Shown: positions 8,410-19,129 of the stretch, in pieces
Layout of the letters: each line of letters starts with the position of its first letter
How positions within the stretch are numbered: position 1 is the first letter of the stretch
Origin: Aurantiacibacter atlanticus
Lineage (GTDB): Bacteria; Pseudomonadota; Alphaproteobacteria; Sphingomonadales; Sphingomonadaceae
NCBI RefSeq assembly: GCF_001077815.2
Contig: NZ_CP011310.1
Location: 62,001-126,000, forward strand
Length of the DNA stretch: 64,000 nucleotides
Direction of reading: 5' to 3'
Position numbers and translations under genes: made by a program
Notes under the pieces: model-generated
What the model saw: only the letters and a program-made list of their open reading frames with translations
The model's database searches: none
What the model was told of the DNA's origin: nothing

Positions 8410-8786
8410 TGAGCTCGCATCTTGCCGACAGGATCGAACCGGCAAATCTCAAAGCATTCCTGCCCTTCTTGCAGGGAACGTGTTTCATCCTGATCGAGAC
8501 GACGCGCTTCGCCGCGACTTCGCTTCTCATCGCGCTTGGCCTGCCGCTCGCGCTGTTCCTGTTTGTCGCAGGCTGGGATTTGCACGCGCTTTTCAGCCAG
8601 CTCGGCAATTTGTCGGACCGCTATCTCGAGGCCGAAGGACTGCGCCGCAGCCTGTTCAGCCAGGACCTCAAGGTCTGCTTTCTGATCACAGCTGGCGCGG
8701 TGACGCTGTTTCGCATGCCGCACTTCCTCCAGCGGCTCGCGGCCGATCTCGATAGCGATCCCAACAAGGAGCCGAGCCGTGGCTGA
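8406..8786 (+). CDS. Small membrane protein of the tra operon, function unknown
   Basis: A 126-residue protein with hydrophobic segments at about residues 32-57 and 90-108. Its ATG overlaps the traC stop, and its stop overlaps the trbI start by 8 bp, so it is clearly a translated member of the operon. I do not recognise a named F-plasmid equivalent. Its place between traC and trbI suggests a role at the inner membrane in pilus assembly, which is inference only. Confidence 0.75.
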   Translation: MMSSHLADRIEPANLKAFLPFLQGTCFILIETTRFAATSLLIALGLPLALFLFVAGWDLHALFSQLGNLSDRYLEAEGLRRSLFSQDLKVCFLITAGAVTLFRMPHFLQRLAADLDSDPNKEPSRG

Positions 8787-9165
8787 CACCAACCGATTAC
8801 AATCATTTAATCAACCTCTGCTGCTGAAGATTGCCGCCGTACTGGCCATCGCTGCCGCGCTGCTCTGGGCAGCCTGGGTCAGCCGCGAGCTAACCGAGCC
8901 CCGCCAGGAAATCGTCACGGTCAGGCTTGCCGAGACCATTGCCGCTTTTGTCGATGCCGAAGCGCGCGAAACCCGTGATCCCGAGACCAGCCAGGCGCGC
9001 GTGCTCGCCTTCCTCAAGGCCTCCGAACGCGCAGTGACAGATATGGGAACAGGTGGCCGCGTGGTGCTGGTCGGTGAAGCGGTGCTTGCAGGCGGCGCGC
9101 CCGACGCGACCGAAGAACTCCGCATGCGGATCGCCGGCCAGCTCGGACAAGGAGACGGGCAATGA
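8779..9165 (+). CDS. trbI: TrbI pilus-associated inner-membrane protein
   Basis: The 128-residue protein has one N-terminal transmembrane helix (about residues 16-35) followed by the TrbI-type body (VRLAETIAAFVDAEA). Type-F TrbI affects pilus extension and retraction. The start is a GTG at 8779. It overlaps both neighbours and lies between traC and traW, as in other F-type operons. This is not the VirB10-like TrbI of P-type systems. Confidence 0.85.
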   Translation: MADTNRLQSFNQPLLLKIAAVLAIAAALLWAAWVSRELTEPRQEIVTVRLAETIAAFVDAEARETRDPETSQARVLAFLKASERAVTDMGTGGRVVLVGEAVLAGGAPDATEELRMRIAGQLGQGDGQ

Positions 9166-9683
9166 AAAGCCTGTCCAAGCGTCTTGCGCAAACCCTCAAA
9201 CGCCCGCTCGTACTCACCGCGCTCGTCCTGCTTCCCCTGGGATGGAGCGCCGTCGATGCGTTCGCAAAAGATCACGCCTTCCTGATCAATGCCAGCCCGA
9301 GCCTGCCCAACTGGGCCTTCTGGCTCGATCGTGCTGCACCTATCACGCGCGGCAGTCTGATCTTCTTTGAGCCTCCGGCGAGCGACCTCGTCGAAGCCCA
9401 TTTCGGGAAAGGCGCCCAGCTCTTCGGCAAGCGGGTGCTTGGTGTACCGGGCGATGTCGTGAGCCACCACGGCCACGAGGTCTTCATCAACGGCCGCAAG
9501 ATCGCCGCGCGCCTTGATGAAACACGGCTTGGAATCACGCTCCACCAGGGACCTGAGGGTCCGATCCCCGAAGGCTGTTTCTACACCGGGACCGACCATC
9601 CGCGCGGGCTCGACAGCCGCTACGCCGAGATCGGTTTCATCTGCCGCGGCCAGATCCTTGGCAGCGGGAGGGCAATCCTGTGA
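9162..9683 (+). CDS. S26-family signal peptidase of the transfer system (TraF-peptidase type)
   Basis: The 173-residue protein has an N-terminal membrane segment and an S26 peptidase domain. The motif NASPSLPNW (candidate catalytic Ser47) and GKRVLGVPGD (candidate general-base Lys90) are the expected serine-lysine pair. Enzymes of this type mature conjugative pilins, so TraA (1046-1378) is the likely substrate. It overlaps trbI and traW. It should not be confused with the thioredoxin-like TraF at 13792-14607. Confidence 0.87.
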   Translation: MKSLSKRLAQTLKRPLVLTALVLLPLGWSAVDAFAKDHAFLINASPSLPNWAFWLDRAAPITRGSLIFFEPPASDLVEAHFGKGAQLFGKRVLGVPGDVVSHHGHEVFINGRKIAARLDETRLGITLHQGPEGPIPEGCFYTGTDHPRGLDSRYAEIGFICRGQILGSGRAIL

Positions 9684-10314
9684 GAAAGCTCCTGGCCCCA
9701 TCGATCCTGCTTGCAGCCCTGCTTTGCCCGGCGCAGGCACTCGCCCGAGACTATGGCCAGCGCGGCACGGTCTTTCCGGTGATCGAACGCGACCTGCTCG
9801 AACAGATTCAGTCCCGCCTTATGCAGATGGAACAATCGGGCGAGACTGCGCGCCTCAACGGAGAGCTGAAGCGCCGCACGATCGCCCGCGTGAACCGACC
9901 CGATCCGGTCACCGGAATTGCCCGGGCTACCGAAGCGCGGCGCTGGCAATTCGATCCGACGATCACGCTGGCTGCCGATATCAGGGGTGCGAAAGGCGAG
10001 TTGATCCATGCCGCCGGCACAAGGGTCAATCCGCTCGACAGCGTCCAATTGCGCGGCGATCTCCTGTTCCTCGACGGCGACGATCCCGACCAGCTTGCCT
10101 GGGCGCTGAAGCAGGATGCCAATGCCAAGCTGATCCTGGTGAGAGGTGCTCCGCTCGAGCTGATGAAGGCGCGCCAGCGCCGCTTCTATTTCGACCAGGG
10201 CGGCAAGCTTACGGCAAAGTTCGGGATCAGGTCAGTGCCGGCGCGCGTGCGTCAGCAAGGTCGTCTGCTCGAGATCAGCGAAATCGCGTTGCCGCCCAAA
10301 AGGAGGCCAGCCCT

Positions 10315-10318
<4 letters not shown>
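9680..10318 (+). CDS. traW: TraW pilus assembly protein
   Basis: The 212-residue exported protein starts with a GTG and has a clear signal peptide ending at about residue 22 (CPAQALA). The body contains RDYGQRGTVFPVIERDLLEQ, the signature start of mature TraW. TraW works in the periplasm with TraU and TrbC in pilus assembly. It sits directly before traU, with start and stop codons overlapping, as in F. Confidence 0.9.
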
Positions 10319-11324
<1,006 letters not shown>

Positions 11325-11328
<4 letters not shown>

Positions 11329-12074
11329 ACAAGCTTCTCATCTTTTTACCCGTTGGCCTCACACTCTCGCTGGGCGGCCTGGCGCTGGCCCAGAGCGATC
11401 CCGACGGCATCGACCTCGAGTCAATTCGCGAGCGCGCAGCCCAGCATACCGAAGAGGCTCAAGCGCTCGCGACCAATGTCCGCGAACGTGCCGAAGCCCT
11501 GACCGAGGATGCGCAAGGCGTCCAGGTCCAGGCGCAGGCCAACCGCGCGTCCTATGCGGATAGCATCGCAGTCACCAAGACGGACGCCGCCCTCGACTTC
11601 GACGCGATGATCGCGGGCCAGGCGGTGACCGAAAAAGCATCGCTCGGGGCAAGCCCGCGCTTTATCGCCTTTGCCAGCCTGTCGATGCCGCCAGCGGCCT
11701 TGAAGGCGCTCGTCCATGACATGACGCGGGCAGGCGGCGTCACCGTGCTGCGCGGCTTTCCGCAAGGAAACAGCGCAGCCTTCAAGAAGCGACTCGCTGC
11801 GATCTGGAGCGACAGTAATGAGGCTGGATCGCTCGGCATCGATCCCCGACTGTTTCGCGCCTTCCAGATCGAAGCCGCGCCGAGCTTCGTCATGCTCAGC
11901 ACCGACTTCGCGCCGTGCGACGGGTTCGACTGCACCAGCAACGTGCCGCCGCACGACCGCATCGCGGGCAATATCAGCGTGGGAGAGGTCCTCGAGACTT
12001 TCGCCTCGGGCCAGGGGCCAGGAGCGGAGCTCGCCCGCCTTCACATGAACCGCATGCAAGGAGACCAGCGATGA
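11325..12074 (+). CDS. trbC: TrbC pilus assembly protein (type F)
   Basis: The 249-residue exported protein has a signal peptide (about residues 1-23), a helical N-terminal half rich in Glu, Ala and Gln (about 28-75), and a C-terminal thioredoxin-like TrbC domain (FIAFASLSMPPAALKALVHD). The domain lacks a CxxC pair, as expected for TrbC. It works with TraW in the periplasm. Its start overlaps the traU stop and its stop overlaps the traN start. Confidence 0.88.
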
Positions 12075-13795
12075 GGCGCTTTCCATTGCTTAGGGCAGCA
12101 GCATTCGCCGCCAGCCTCCTCGCCGCGCCCGTGGCAGCGCAGCAGCAAGACGCGAGGGCGGACGGCAAGACGTTCGGGGAAAGCCTGCGCGATGACGCGC
12201 AGCGAGCGGCGCAAACCCAGCCCGACGCGGCAGACCTTCCCAATTATGACCGCAACGCGGTGCGCGGCCTCGAGGCGCTCAACGATGATCCCGACCGAAT
12301 CGAAAGCAATGCGGCGACTGCTGCAACCAGCCACCAGGGATATCAGGCCATGCGCGACAGCATTGCCAACCGTGCCCGTTTTGACAGCGCTGAAATCGAG
12401 GACGTTATCGCGCGAAGTCTCGCGATCAACGAGACCCCGCTCGATTACACCAGCGGCATGACGGTCACCGGCAGCCAGGGCGCCTGCGTTCCGCTGCCGC
12501 CAGGATCGGCAAGCGCGGGGACCTACACCGCCACCTGCAACTCAGGGACCCGCATTAAGCAGTCGGCAGCGCAGTGCACGGTTCCGCTCATTGCAAGCGT
12601 GACCCAGCGCCAGCAATGGCACTATCTGTGCAACGACACTGGAGCGAGCTTCGGCTTGCCATGGTGTTCGTCGTTTGACGGTGGTTCTTGCCGGATCACC
12701 GGGTACCGACCCGGCCCGTGTCTCCAGTGGTACGGCAGCGGATCCGGCCACTTTTGCTCGGAACCCGGCGATCCCATCGCCGAGATTTCCTGCGATGCGC
12801 CCGATCCTCGGCATACGCCCTATGCAGTCACGACAGATCGGACAGTCGATACCGCGTCCGACGAAAGCCAGTGTCTTGGCTTGTCGGATAACAGCGACTG
12901 CACGCTCGATACCGAGATCTGCACCGACAGCTCTCCGGAGACCCGGATCATCAACGGCGTATCGGTAACTCGGTCCTGCTGGGAATGGCAGCGCAGCTAC
13001 ACCTGTACATCGCGCGAAGCGGCGTCCGACTGCTCGGACATCGAGAGCCAGGGCACCTGCCGCTTCCTGCGCGAAGAATGCCTCACCGACGAAACGCCCT
13101 GCGAGACCTGGGAGCGGATCTACGAATGCCCACTACCGGCAGGTGCTACCGAGACAACCCAATATGTCTGCGACGGCGATGTCTATTGCATTGATGGATC
13201 CTGCGAGACGATCGAGCGCACTGCGAATGACGAGTTCAAGGACGCGGTCACCGCGCTCCATGCCATGGACGAGGCGCGCGGGGCATTTGATCCTGATACG
13301 CTGACGCTGTTTCGGGGTACGCGCAACACCTGCTCGTCCAAGGTCTTTGGCGTGCTCAATTGCTGCAAGGGCAAGGGCTTCCCGCTGATCCCCGGGATCA
13401 GCCTGCTGGTCGCGCTCGGCTGTGACCGCGAGGAAGTTCTGCTCCACGAACGCGATGCGCAAGGCCTGTGCGCCTACGTCGGAACCTATTGCTCGGACAA
13501 GTTCCTCGGCGTCTGCCTGACCAAGCGCAAAGCCTATTGCTGCTTTGAATCCAAGCTGGCGCGCATCCTCCAGGAGCAGGGCCGCCGCCAGCTGCCCAAG
13601 CCGTGGGACAAGCCCAAGGAAGAACAATGCGAGGGCTTCACGCTCGATGAGTTCGCACAGCTTGATCTCAGCCAGATGGATTTCAGCGAGGTCTATGCCG
13701 AGTTCACCGAGGCGGCGCGGCTGCCCGACGAGCTCGAGACCAGCATTCTCATCCAGCAAAAGATCGAAGACTACTATGCAAGGAGTGGCCAATGA
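12071..13795 (+). CDS. traN: TraN mating-pair stabilisation protein
   Basis: The 574-residue protein has a signal peptide ending near residue 23 (APVAAQ) and a cysteine-dense middle (about residues 140-480), typical of the outer-membrane adhesin TraN that stabilises contact with the recipient. Motifs such as TCRFLREECL and CCKGKGF are characteristic. Its start overlaps the trbC stop by 4 bp. Many disulfides are expected, so it is a likely client of the DsbC-like protein. Confidence 0.92.
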   Translation: MRRFPLLRAAAFAASLLAAPVAAQQQDARADGKTFGESLRDDAQRAAQTQPDAADLPNYDRNAVRGLEALNDDPDRIESNAATAATSHQGYQAMRDSIANRARFDSAEIEDVIARSLAINETPLDYTSGMTVTGSQGACVPLPPGSASAGTYTATCNSGTRIKQSAAQCTVPLIASVTQRQQWHYLCNDTGASFGLPWCSSFDGGSCRITGYRPGPCLQWYGSGSGHFCSEPGDPIAEISCDAPDPRHTPYAVTTDRTVDTASDESQCLGLSDNSDCTLDTEICTDSSPETRIINGVSVTRSCWEWQRSYTCTSREAASDCSDIESQGTCRFLREECLTDETPCETWERIYECPLPAGATETTQYVCDGDVYCIDGSCETIERTANDEFKDAVTALHAMDEARGAFDPDTLTLFRGTRNTCSSKVFGVLNCCKGKGFPLIPGISLLVALGCDREEVLLHERDAQGLCAYVGTYCSDKFLGVCLTKRKAYCCFESKLARILQEQGRRQLPKPWDKPKEEQCEGFTLDEFAQLDLSQMDFSEVYAEFTEAARLPDELETSILIQQKIEDYYARSGQ

Positions 13796-14607
13796 CTTGC
13801 CGCCAATTGATAGCCGTCCTGACACTATGGCTTGCTGCTCTGGCTCCCAGCCCGGCATTCGCACAGCAAACCCAAACGGCAGATGAGGCTGCTTCGGCTG
13901 ACAGTCTCTACTGCGAGCAGCGCCGGCTCGGCTACTGGTTCTATTGCGTAAAGCCGGTGCCGGCAGCCGAGCCGGACGCGGCTGAGACTGCAGAAGAGGT
14001 TGCGGCAACGCAGCAGCTCGACGCGATCACCGGAGAACTGCGGGAGCTGAAAGCCCGCGCCATTCTCTATCCGACACCGGAAAACGTCACCGCTTATATC
14101 CGTTTCCAACGGGCTCAGCTCGACCGGGCCTCCCTGTTCTCCGATGTCTGGCAGCGCGCGATCTGGCAGGATCCCGAACTCGACTACACGCTCGAACGCC
14201 CGGTCGGCGCGCTTGCCAAGAAGCAATGGCAGGACGCCCGCGCTGCCGACCGCGACGCGGTGATGGCAAGGCTCTCCGAGCGCTACGGCCTGTTCTATTT
14301 CTTCGCCCAGACCTGCGGCGCCTGCGAGGTCATGAGCCCGATCGTCAGATCGGTGGCGGACCGCTGGCACCTAACTGTGCGGGCGATCTCCACCGACGGC
14401 GGGCCGTCGCGGCATTTCCCCGACTACAAGGTCGAAAGCGGCCAGCGCCCCCGCATGGGCCTCGAGCCCGGGATCACCCCGGCGCTGGTGCTGTGGGACA
14501 GCATCGCGAAGCGCCCGATCCCGATCGGTTATGGCGTGCTCTCGGCCGATGAGCTCCAGGACCGCATCTACCTCCTCACGGCAAAGGAAGCTGGCCATGA
14601 TTACTAG
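13792..14607 (+). CDS. traF: TraF thioredoxin-like pilus assembly protein
   Basis: The 271-residue exported protein has a signal peptide (about residues 1-25) and a C-terminal thioredoxin-like domain. The motif FFAQTCGACEVM places a CGAC pair at residues 175-178, so unlike F-plasmid TraF, which lacks a redox pair, this one may be redox active. Residues about 30-55 (CEQRRLGYWFYC) hold another cysteine pair. It overlaps traN by 4 bp and traH by 11 bp. Confidence 0.9.
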   Translation: MTCRQLIAVLTLWLAALAPSPAFAQQTQTADEAASADSLYCEQRRLGYWFYCVKPVPAAEPDAAETAEEVAATQQLDAITGELRELKARAILYPTPENVTAYIRFQRAQLDRASLFSDVWQRAIWQDPELDYTLERPVGALAKKQWQDARAADRDAVMARLSERYGLFYFFAQTCGACEVMSPIVRSVADRWHLTVRAISTDGGPSRHFPDYKVESGQRPRMGLEPGITPALVLWDSIAKRPIPIGYGVLSADELQDRIYLLTAKEAGHDY

Positions 14608-16045
14608 AATTCGAAACACGGCGTTGGCCCTTGCCGCAGCAAGCATGGTCGCAAGTCCGCTCACCGCTCCAGCCTCAGCCAATGTTGGCGACAGCATGGA
14701 CCGCTTCATGGACGACATGGGCGCAGCGGCGAATGTCACCGGCCCGACCGCGTTTGAAGGCCAGTCGGCGGGCTATTACAGTCTCGGCAATGTCTGGACG
14801 CGCTTCCCGCAGAAGACGACCAACATCGCCAATCTGCAACTTCCGAGAGCAAGGGCGGGCTGCGGCGGGATCGACATCTTCGCCGGGTCCTTTTCGTTCA
14901 TCAATGCAAGCGAGATGGTCGCGCTTCTGAAGGCGGTGGCCAACAACGCGGTTGGGTTCGCCTTCAGCCTGGCGATCGATACCGTTTGCCCTGAGTGCAA
15001 TAAGATCATGCAGGAGTTCAGCCAGAAAGCGCAGCTGATGAACAATCTCTCGATCAACTCCTGCGAGATGGCGCAGGGGCTGGTCGGCGGCGTCTGGCCC
15101 AAGGGCGATCTGGCCGACAAGGCAATCTGCGAAGCAATCGGCAATTCCGAAGGTATCTTCACCGACTACGCCGCCGCCAAGCATGGCTGCGGCACGCGCG
15201 GACAGCGCAGCTCAACCAACGAAGGCGCGGGAGCCGACTACGCCGACGTTAATCCGGGAATCCCACGCAATTACACCTGGCATGTTCTCAAGCAGAGCGC
15301 CTTCTTCAACCCCGGCGGCACCTTCGACCGTGACCTCGCCGAATACGCGATGACGCTCATCGGCACGGTGATCTACGTGCCGCCGCGAGACGACGAGCCG
15401 GGCAAGTTCGTACCCTTTGCAGGCGATGCCTCATCGACGCTGGTGACGGCATTGCTCGACGGGACGCAGGGCCAGTCGGTGCGGGTGTTCCAGTGCGACG
15501 AACCGGACCAGTGCCTTGACCCCGCCTTCCAGCAGTTGAACCTGTCCGACGCACAGGCCATTCGTCCACGCGTCGCCCGGATGATCGGTAGCATGGTCGA
15601 GGCCATTCGCAGCGACACCGCGATCGGAGACGAGGAAAAGGAACTGCTCCAGGTGGCATCGGTGCCGCTCTACAAGATCCTGACCGTTCAGGCGGCCTAC
15701 GGGCGCGGCATGCCGACTGACGATCGCGACACGCTCGCAGAGATAGCCAGCATCGATCTCCTCTATGCCATTCTCGAACGCATTACCGCCGAGGCAGGAC
15801 GGTCGATGGCGAGTTTCATCGCAGCTGATGAAGCCAAACTCGCAATCTGGCGCGCGCAGGTCGCGGAAGTCCGGTCCAGCCTCGCCCAGCGGCAGGCGAC
15901 CGGCCAGGCGCGGGTCTCGGCGATCATGCAGATCATCGAGAAGACGGCGATGATTGAAAACATGCTCGCAGCCTCGATGTCCCCGTCGATGGCCGCCGCA
16001 CTCGACTGGTCGCGCGGGATGCAGTCCCGCTCGATCATTCCATAA
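14597..16045 (+). CDS. traH: TraH pilus assembly protein
   Basis: The 482-residue exported protein has a signal peptide ending near residue 28 (APASA) and the conserved mature start NVGDSMDRFMDDMGAAANVT. A Cys-containing segment (CPECNKIMQEFSQKAQLMN) and helical C-terminus follow, as in TraH. It is needed for pilus assembly in the outer membrane. The start ATG at 14597 lies inside the traF end; longer in-frame starts would overlap traF more and lack a signal peptide. Confidence 0.92.
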   Translation: MITRIRNTALALAAASMVASPLTAPASANVGDSMDRFMDDMGAAANVTGPTAFEGQSAGYYSLGNVWTRFPQKTTNIANLQLPRARAGCGGIDIFAGSFSFINASEMVALLKAVANNAVGFAFSLAIDTVCPECNKIMQEFSQKAQLMNNLSINSCEMAQGLVGGVWPKGDLADKAICEAIGNSEGIFTDYAAAKHGCGTRGQRSSTNEGAGADYADVNPGIPRNYTWHVLKQSAFFNPGGTFDRDLAEYAMTLIGTVIYVPPRDDEPGKFVPFAGDASSTLVTALLDGTQGQSVRVFQCDEPDQCLDPAFQQLNLSDAQAIRPRVARMIGSMVEAIRSDTAIGDEEKELLQVASVPLYKILTVQAAYGRGMPTDDRDTLAEIASIDLLYAILERITAEAGRSMASFIAADEAKLAIWRAQVAEVRSSLAQRQATGQARVSAIMQIIEKTAMIENMLAASMSPSMAAALDWSRGMQSRSIIP

Positions 16046-16057
16046 GGATCAGCGAGA

Positions 16058-18760
16058 ATGGTTGAGATCTTCACGGTCGGCGGCGGCGAATACATCGTCA
16101 ACGTACTGAATGCGGTTGCCGCATGGACCGGCGCTGGCGGCTACAAGAGCCTGATCCAGGTTGCGCTGGTGATGGGCATGGCGCTGGCGGTCATCGTTGT
16201 GGCTTTCAACCAGGACTGGCGCGCGTGGCTCAACTGGTTCCTCGGCGCGACGCTGATCTACATGTGCCTGATGGTGCCGCGGATGGATGTGCAGGTCACT
16301 GACCGGGTCAATCCCAGCCTTGCACCGGCGACGGTCGACAATGTTCCGCTCGGGCTTGCCCTGATGGCAAGTTTCACGAGCCAGGCGGGTGATTATCTGA
16401 CCCGCTCAGCTGAACTCGTTTTCGGCCTGCCCGACGACCTCAACTACTCGAAGAACGGTATGATCTACGGCGCACGCCTGCTCGAGGCGACGAAATCGCT
16501 GCACATTGCCGATCCCGAGTTCGCCACCAATTTCGACGAACACGTACAACAATGCGTGTTCTATGATCTGTTGCTTGGTCGCTACTCGATGAAGGAGCTT
16601 TCCGAGAGCGACGACATCTGGGCGAGCATCGCACCGGGCAGCGCGGCACGAGCGCAGAAATTCCTGACCCGGCAAGCCGACGACAGTGTCATTGCTTCCA
16701 TCATCACCTGCCGCGAAGCCTACACAGAGCTTTCGGGTCAATGGACGAGCATGATTGACGAGATGACGCTTGTCGCAGGACGCCAGCTTTATCCGCGCCA
16801 GACCGAAGCGCTCGCGAGGGCCAAACTGATGGCCGACCTGCCCGTTGCCTACCAGTATCTCACTGGTATCTCGCGTAGCGCGAGCGATATCTTCCGCCAG
16901 GTGTTGACCATCAACGCCATGAATCAGGCGATGCACGGCTTTGCAGGCGCAAGCGGTACGAGCAGTGTCGATGTTTTCGCGCAGACCCGCGCCGACATCC
17001 AGACCGAGCGCACCTATTCCTCGATTGCGCACAACGCGATGAAATGGGTGCCTATCCTCAATGTCGTTCTGACAGTGGTATTCTACGCGCTATTCCCGGT
17101 TCTCTTTCCACTGTTCCTGATGCCGAAGACTGGTCCGATTGCGCTCAGGGGCTACGTCACCGGCTTCTTCTACCTTGCCGCTTGGGGTCCGCTGTTCGTG
17201 ATCCTGCACATGATCCTTATGTTCAAGGGCGCGGGCGATGTCGCCGCTGCCGGTGGCAGTTCGGGCCTTAGTCTTGCGACCTTTGCCGGTATGAGCGACG
17301 TCAACAGCGATATCGGTATCCTCGCCGGCTATCTCGTCGCCTCGATTCCCTTCCTAGCGGGCGGAGTGGCGCGCGGTGCGCTGGCGATCTCGGGACAGGC
17401 GACCAGCTACCTCAATCCGAGCCAGAACGCTGCCGAGGAGGCTGCACGCGAAGCCAGCACTGGCAATGTCTCTCTCGGCAATTCGAACATCGACAATTCG
17501 ACAGTGTTCTCGCGGCAGTTCGCCCAAGGCAATCTTGCACCCAACATCGCCTACGGCGCAGCGCAAACGCGCGGTTTCAGTGACAGCGGTACCCAGACCA
17601 CGAGCTTCCCTGATGGCGAGTTCGCTGCGGTCCCGAACTCCAGTTACCCGTTCACCCCGACGCTGGGGCAGGATTTCACAGGGCGTCTTGGAACGATGGC
17701 GAGCCAGAGCCGCACGCAAAGTGAGACCTATGCCAACCTCGCCCAGCAATCGACGAGCTCGGCGGTCACCCGGTTCAGCGAGATCCGCAACGCCTACAGC
17801 CAGGGCCGCAGTTCCGAGACGATCAGCGGGGTCGGTACGAACGACAGCGTCGGCACAGCATTCAACGAAGTCGACAACGCTTCGAGAGCGCTCCAGCAAC
17901 AGTTTGGCCTGTCCCGGCGGGCTTCCGACGACATCACCGTGTCATGGTTCTTGAATGGAGAAGCGTCTGCTGGTGTAGGAGGCGATTTGGGGCCAGTAAC
18001 TCTCGGAGGTAAAGCAAGAGGCGGTCGCAACCAGTCATGGACCGACAGCGACATTGGGATCGCCTCGGAAGATCGTAGCAGGATTACTGGATCGCTGCGC
18101 CAGCTTTCCGACAGTCGCAACTGGTCGAACACACGCGAGGGCTTCCTGCGTGAGACGAGCACAAGCTCGGTATCTCAGGTCTCGACCAGTTCGTCCGGTC
18201 TTAGCCGATCATTGACCGAGGCCGAGAGCTACACGCGCGAAGCGCGCCGCGCCGAAGAGATGGCCAGCCGTCTCGAAACCCAGGCTGGCTGGTATGAGGC
18301 CAACAGCTCTGCAGGCACGCTTAACCTGAGCCAGGCCTATCGCGACTGGGGCATGGCCGAGATCGAAGCCAATCGCGACTACTACGGACCGGTTCGCTTC
18401 GATGACATCGAGTTCCAGATGAGCTCACGCGGCCAGCAGCTGCAGTCACGGTTTGTCGAAAGCTACGCTGATCAGTTGCAGGAGGACATCGAAGGCGATC
18501 TCTCTCTGCCGGCATTCTCGCCTGTTAGCCGACCTGGTATCGGAAGTGCAGGGCAAGTGCGCGCAAGAGGAGCTGTGGGGTCTGCGGGTGGCCCCGCCAT
18601 GCCCGACGCGCCCGATCGGTCAGGGATCGCGGATGAAGTCGAGCGGGCTCGCCGACGGGGTCAGGCACGGATTGGAACTGTAAGAGGATATGTGGATCGC
18701 CAAACGCAGGACGCGACTGGCGCAAGCGAGGAAGCTGCTGATGATGTGAAGGAGTGGTAG
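16058..18760 (+). CDS. traG: TraG mating-pair stabilisation and assembly protein
   Basis: The 900-residue protein has an N-terminal membrane domain with hydrophobic segments near residues 12-70 and 325-470, and a long Ser/Gln-rich periplasmic C-terminal half. This is the plan of F-type TraG, whose N-terminus serves pilus assembly and whose C-terminus serves mating-pair stabilisation and entry exclusion. It is the last gene of the operon. The C-terminal domain is the part that differs most between F-type systems. It is followed closely by an oppositely oriented small gene. Confidence 0.92.
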   Translation: MVEIFTVGGGEYIVNVLNAVAAWTGAGGYKSLIQVALVMGMALAVIVVAFNQDWRAWLNWFLGATLIYMCLMVPRMDVQVTDRVNPSLAPATVDNVPLGLALMASFTSQAGDYLTRSAELVFGLPDDLNYSKNGMIYGARLLEATKSLHIADPEFATNFDEHVQQCVFYDLLLGRYSMKELSESDDIWASIAPGSAARAQKFLTRQADDSVIASIITCREAYTELSGQWTSMIDEMTLVAGRQLYPRQTEALARAKLMADLPVAYQYLTGISRSASDIFRQVLTINAMNQAMHGFAGASGTSSVDVFAQTRADIQTERTYSSIAHNAMKWVPILNVVLTVVFYALFPVLFPLFLMPKTGPIALRGYVTGFFYLAAWGPLFVILHMILMFKGAGDVAAAGGSSGLSLATFAGMSDVNSDIGILAGYLVASIPFLAGGVARGALAISGQATSYLNPSQNAAEEAAREASTGNVSLGNSNIDNSTVFSRQFAQGNLAPNIAYGAAQTRGFSDSGTQTTSFPDGEFAAVPNSSYPFTPTLGQDFTGRLGTMASQSRTQSETYANLAQQSTSSAVTRFSEIRNAYSQGRSSETISGVGTNDSVGTAFNEVDNASRALQQQFGLSRRASDDITVSWFLNGEASAGVGGDLGPVTLGGKARGGRNQSWTDSDIGIASEDRSRITGSLRQLSDSRNWSNTREGFLRETSTSSVSQVSTSSSGLSRSLTEAESYTREARRAEEMASRLETQAGWYEANSSAGTLNLSQAYRDWGMAEIEANRDYYGPVRFDDIEFQMSSRGQQLQSRFVESYADQLQEDIEGDLSLPAFSPVSRPGIGSAGQVRARGAVGSAGGPAMPDAPDRSGIADEVERARRRGQARIGTVRGYVDRQTQDATGASEEAADDVKEW

Positions 18761-18764
18761 CTCG

Positions 18765-18965
18765 TCAAAGCACGAGATCGTAGACGATGACAAAGATCAC
18801 AAAGGCCGCAAGTAATGCTAGTGCTGTGATGATCTTCGCACGTCCCCATGGATCAGCCCAAGCCTTCTTCCACGAATAGGCCGTGAGACGGTTTTCGGAG
18901 ATGGCACGATCTATCTCTCGTAGGCCCTCCCAGTCCTTTTCCTTCTGATCGTTATGGTCATCCAT
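18765..18965 (-). CDS. Small membrane protein, function unknown (66 aa)
   Basis: The protein is a charged N-terminus (MDDHNDQKEKDWEGLR) followed by one C-terminal transmembrane helix (about residues 46-65). The start ATG 18965 is preceded by AGGAG at 8 bases; a longer start at 18986 lacks this. It converges on traG and diverges from hipB, and an operator palindrome (18990-19013) lies just upstream, so it may be co-regulated with hipBA. An entry-exclusion role is conceivable from its place beside traG but nothing in the sequence shows it. Confidence 0.55.
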   Translation of the reverse strand: MDDHNDQKEKDWEGLREIDRAISENRLTAYSWKKAWADPWGRAKIITALALLAAFVIFVIVYDLVL

Positions 18966-18989
18966 ATCTACCACTCCTAACCCCATTGA

Positions 18990-19129
18990 TAATGTATCGA
19001 TTATGACGCATTAACCGCTATATGATCTTTTATGCTTCGATATTGACACATTATAGATAGGAATGCAAAGACGCAAAATTGCTACACAAACCTCCATATT
19101 GGAGATAATGTCTCGATGATGACGCATTA
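18990..19129. promoter_or_regulatory. Three 24-bp palindromic operators upstream of hipB
   Basis: Three sites fit TAATGnnTC-N6-GAnnCATTA: 18990-19013, 19030-19053 (one mismatch in the first half-site) and 19106-19129. The spacing is 40 and 76 bp, and the third site covers the hipB start codon. HipB-family antitoxins are known to repress their own operon by binding several palindromes, so autoregulation is very likely. The first site also lies 25 bp upstream of the divergent small membrane gene. Confidence 0.75.
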
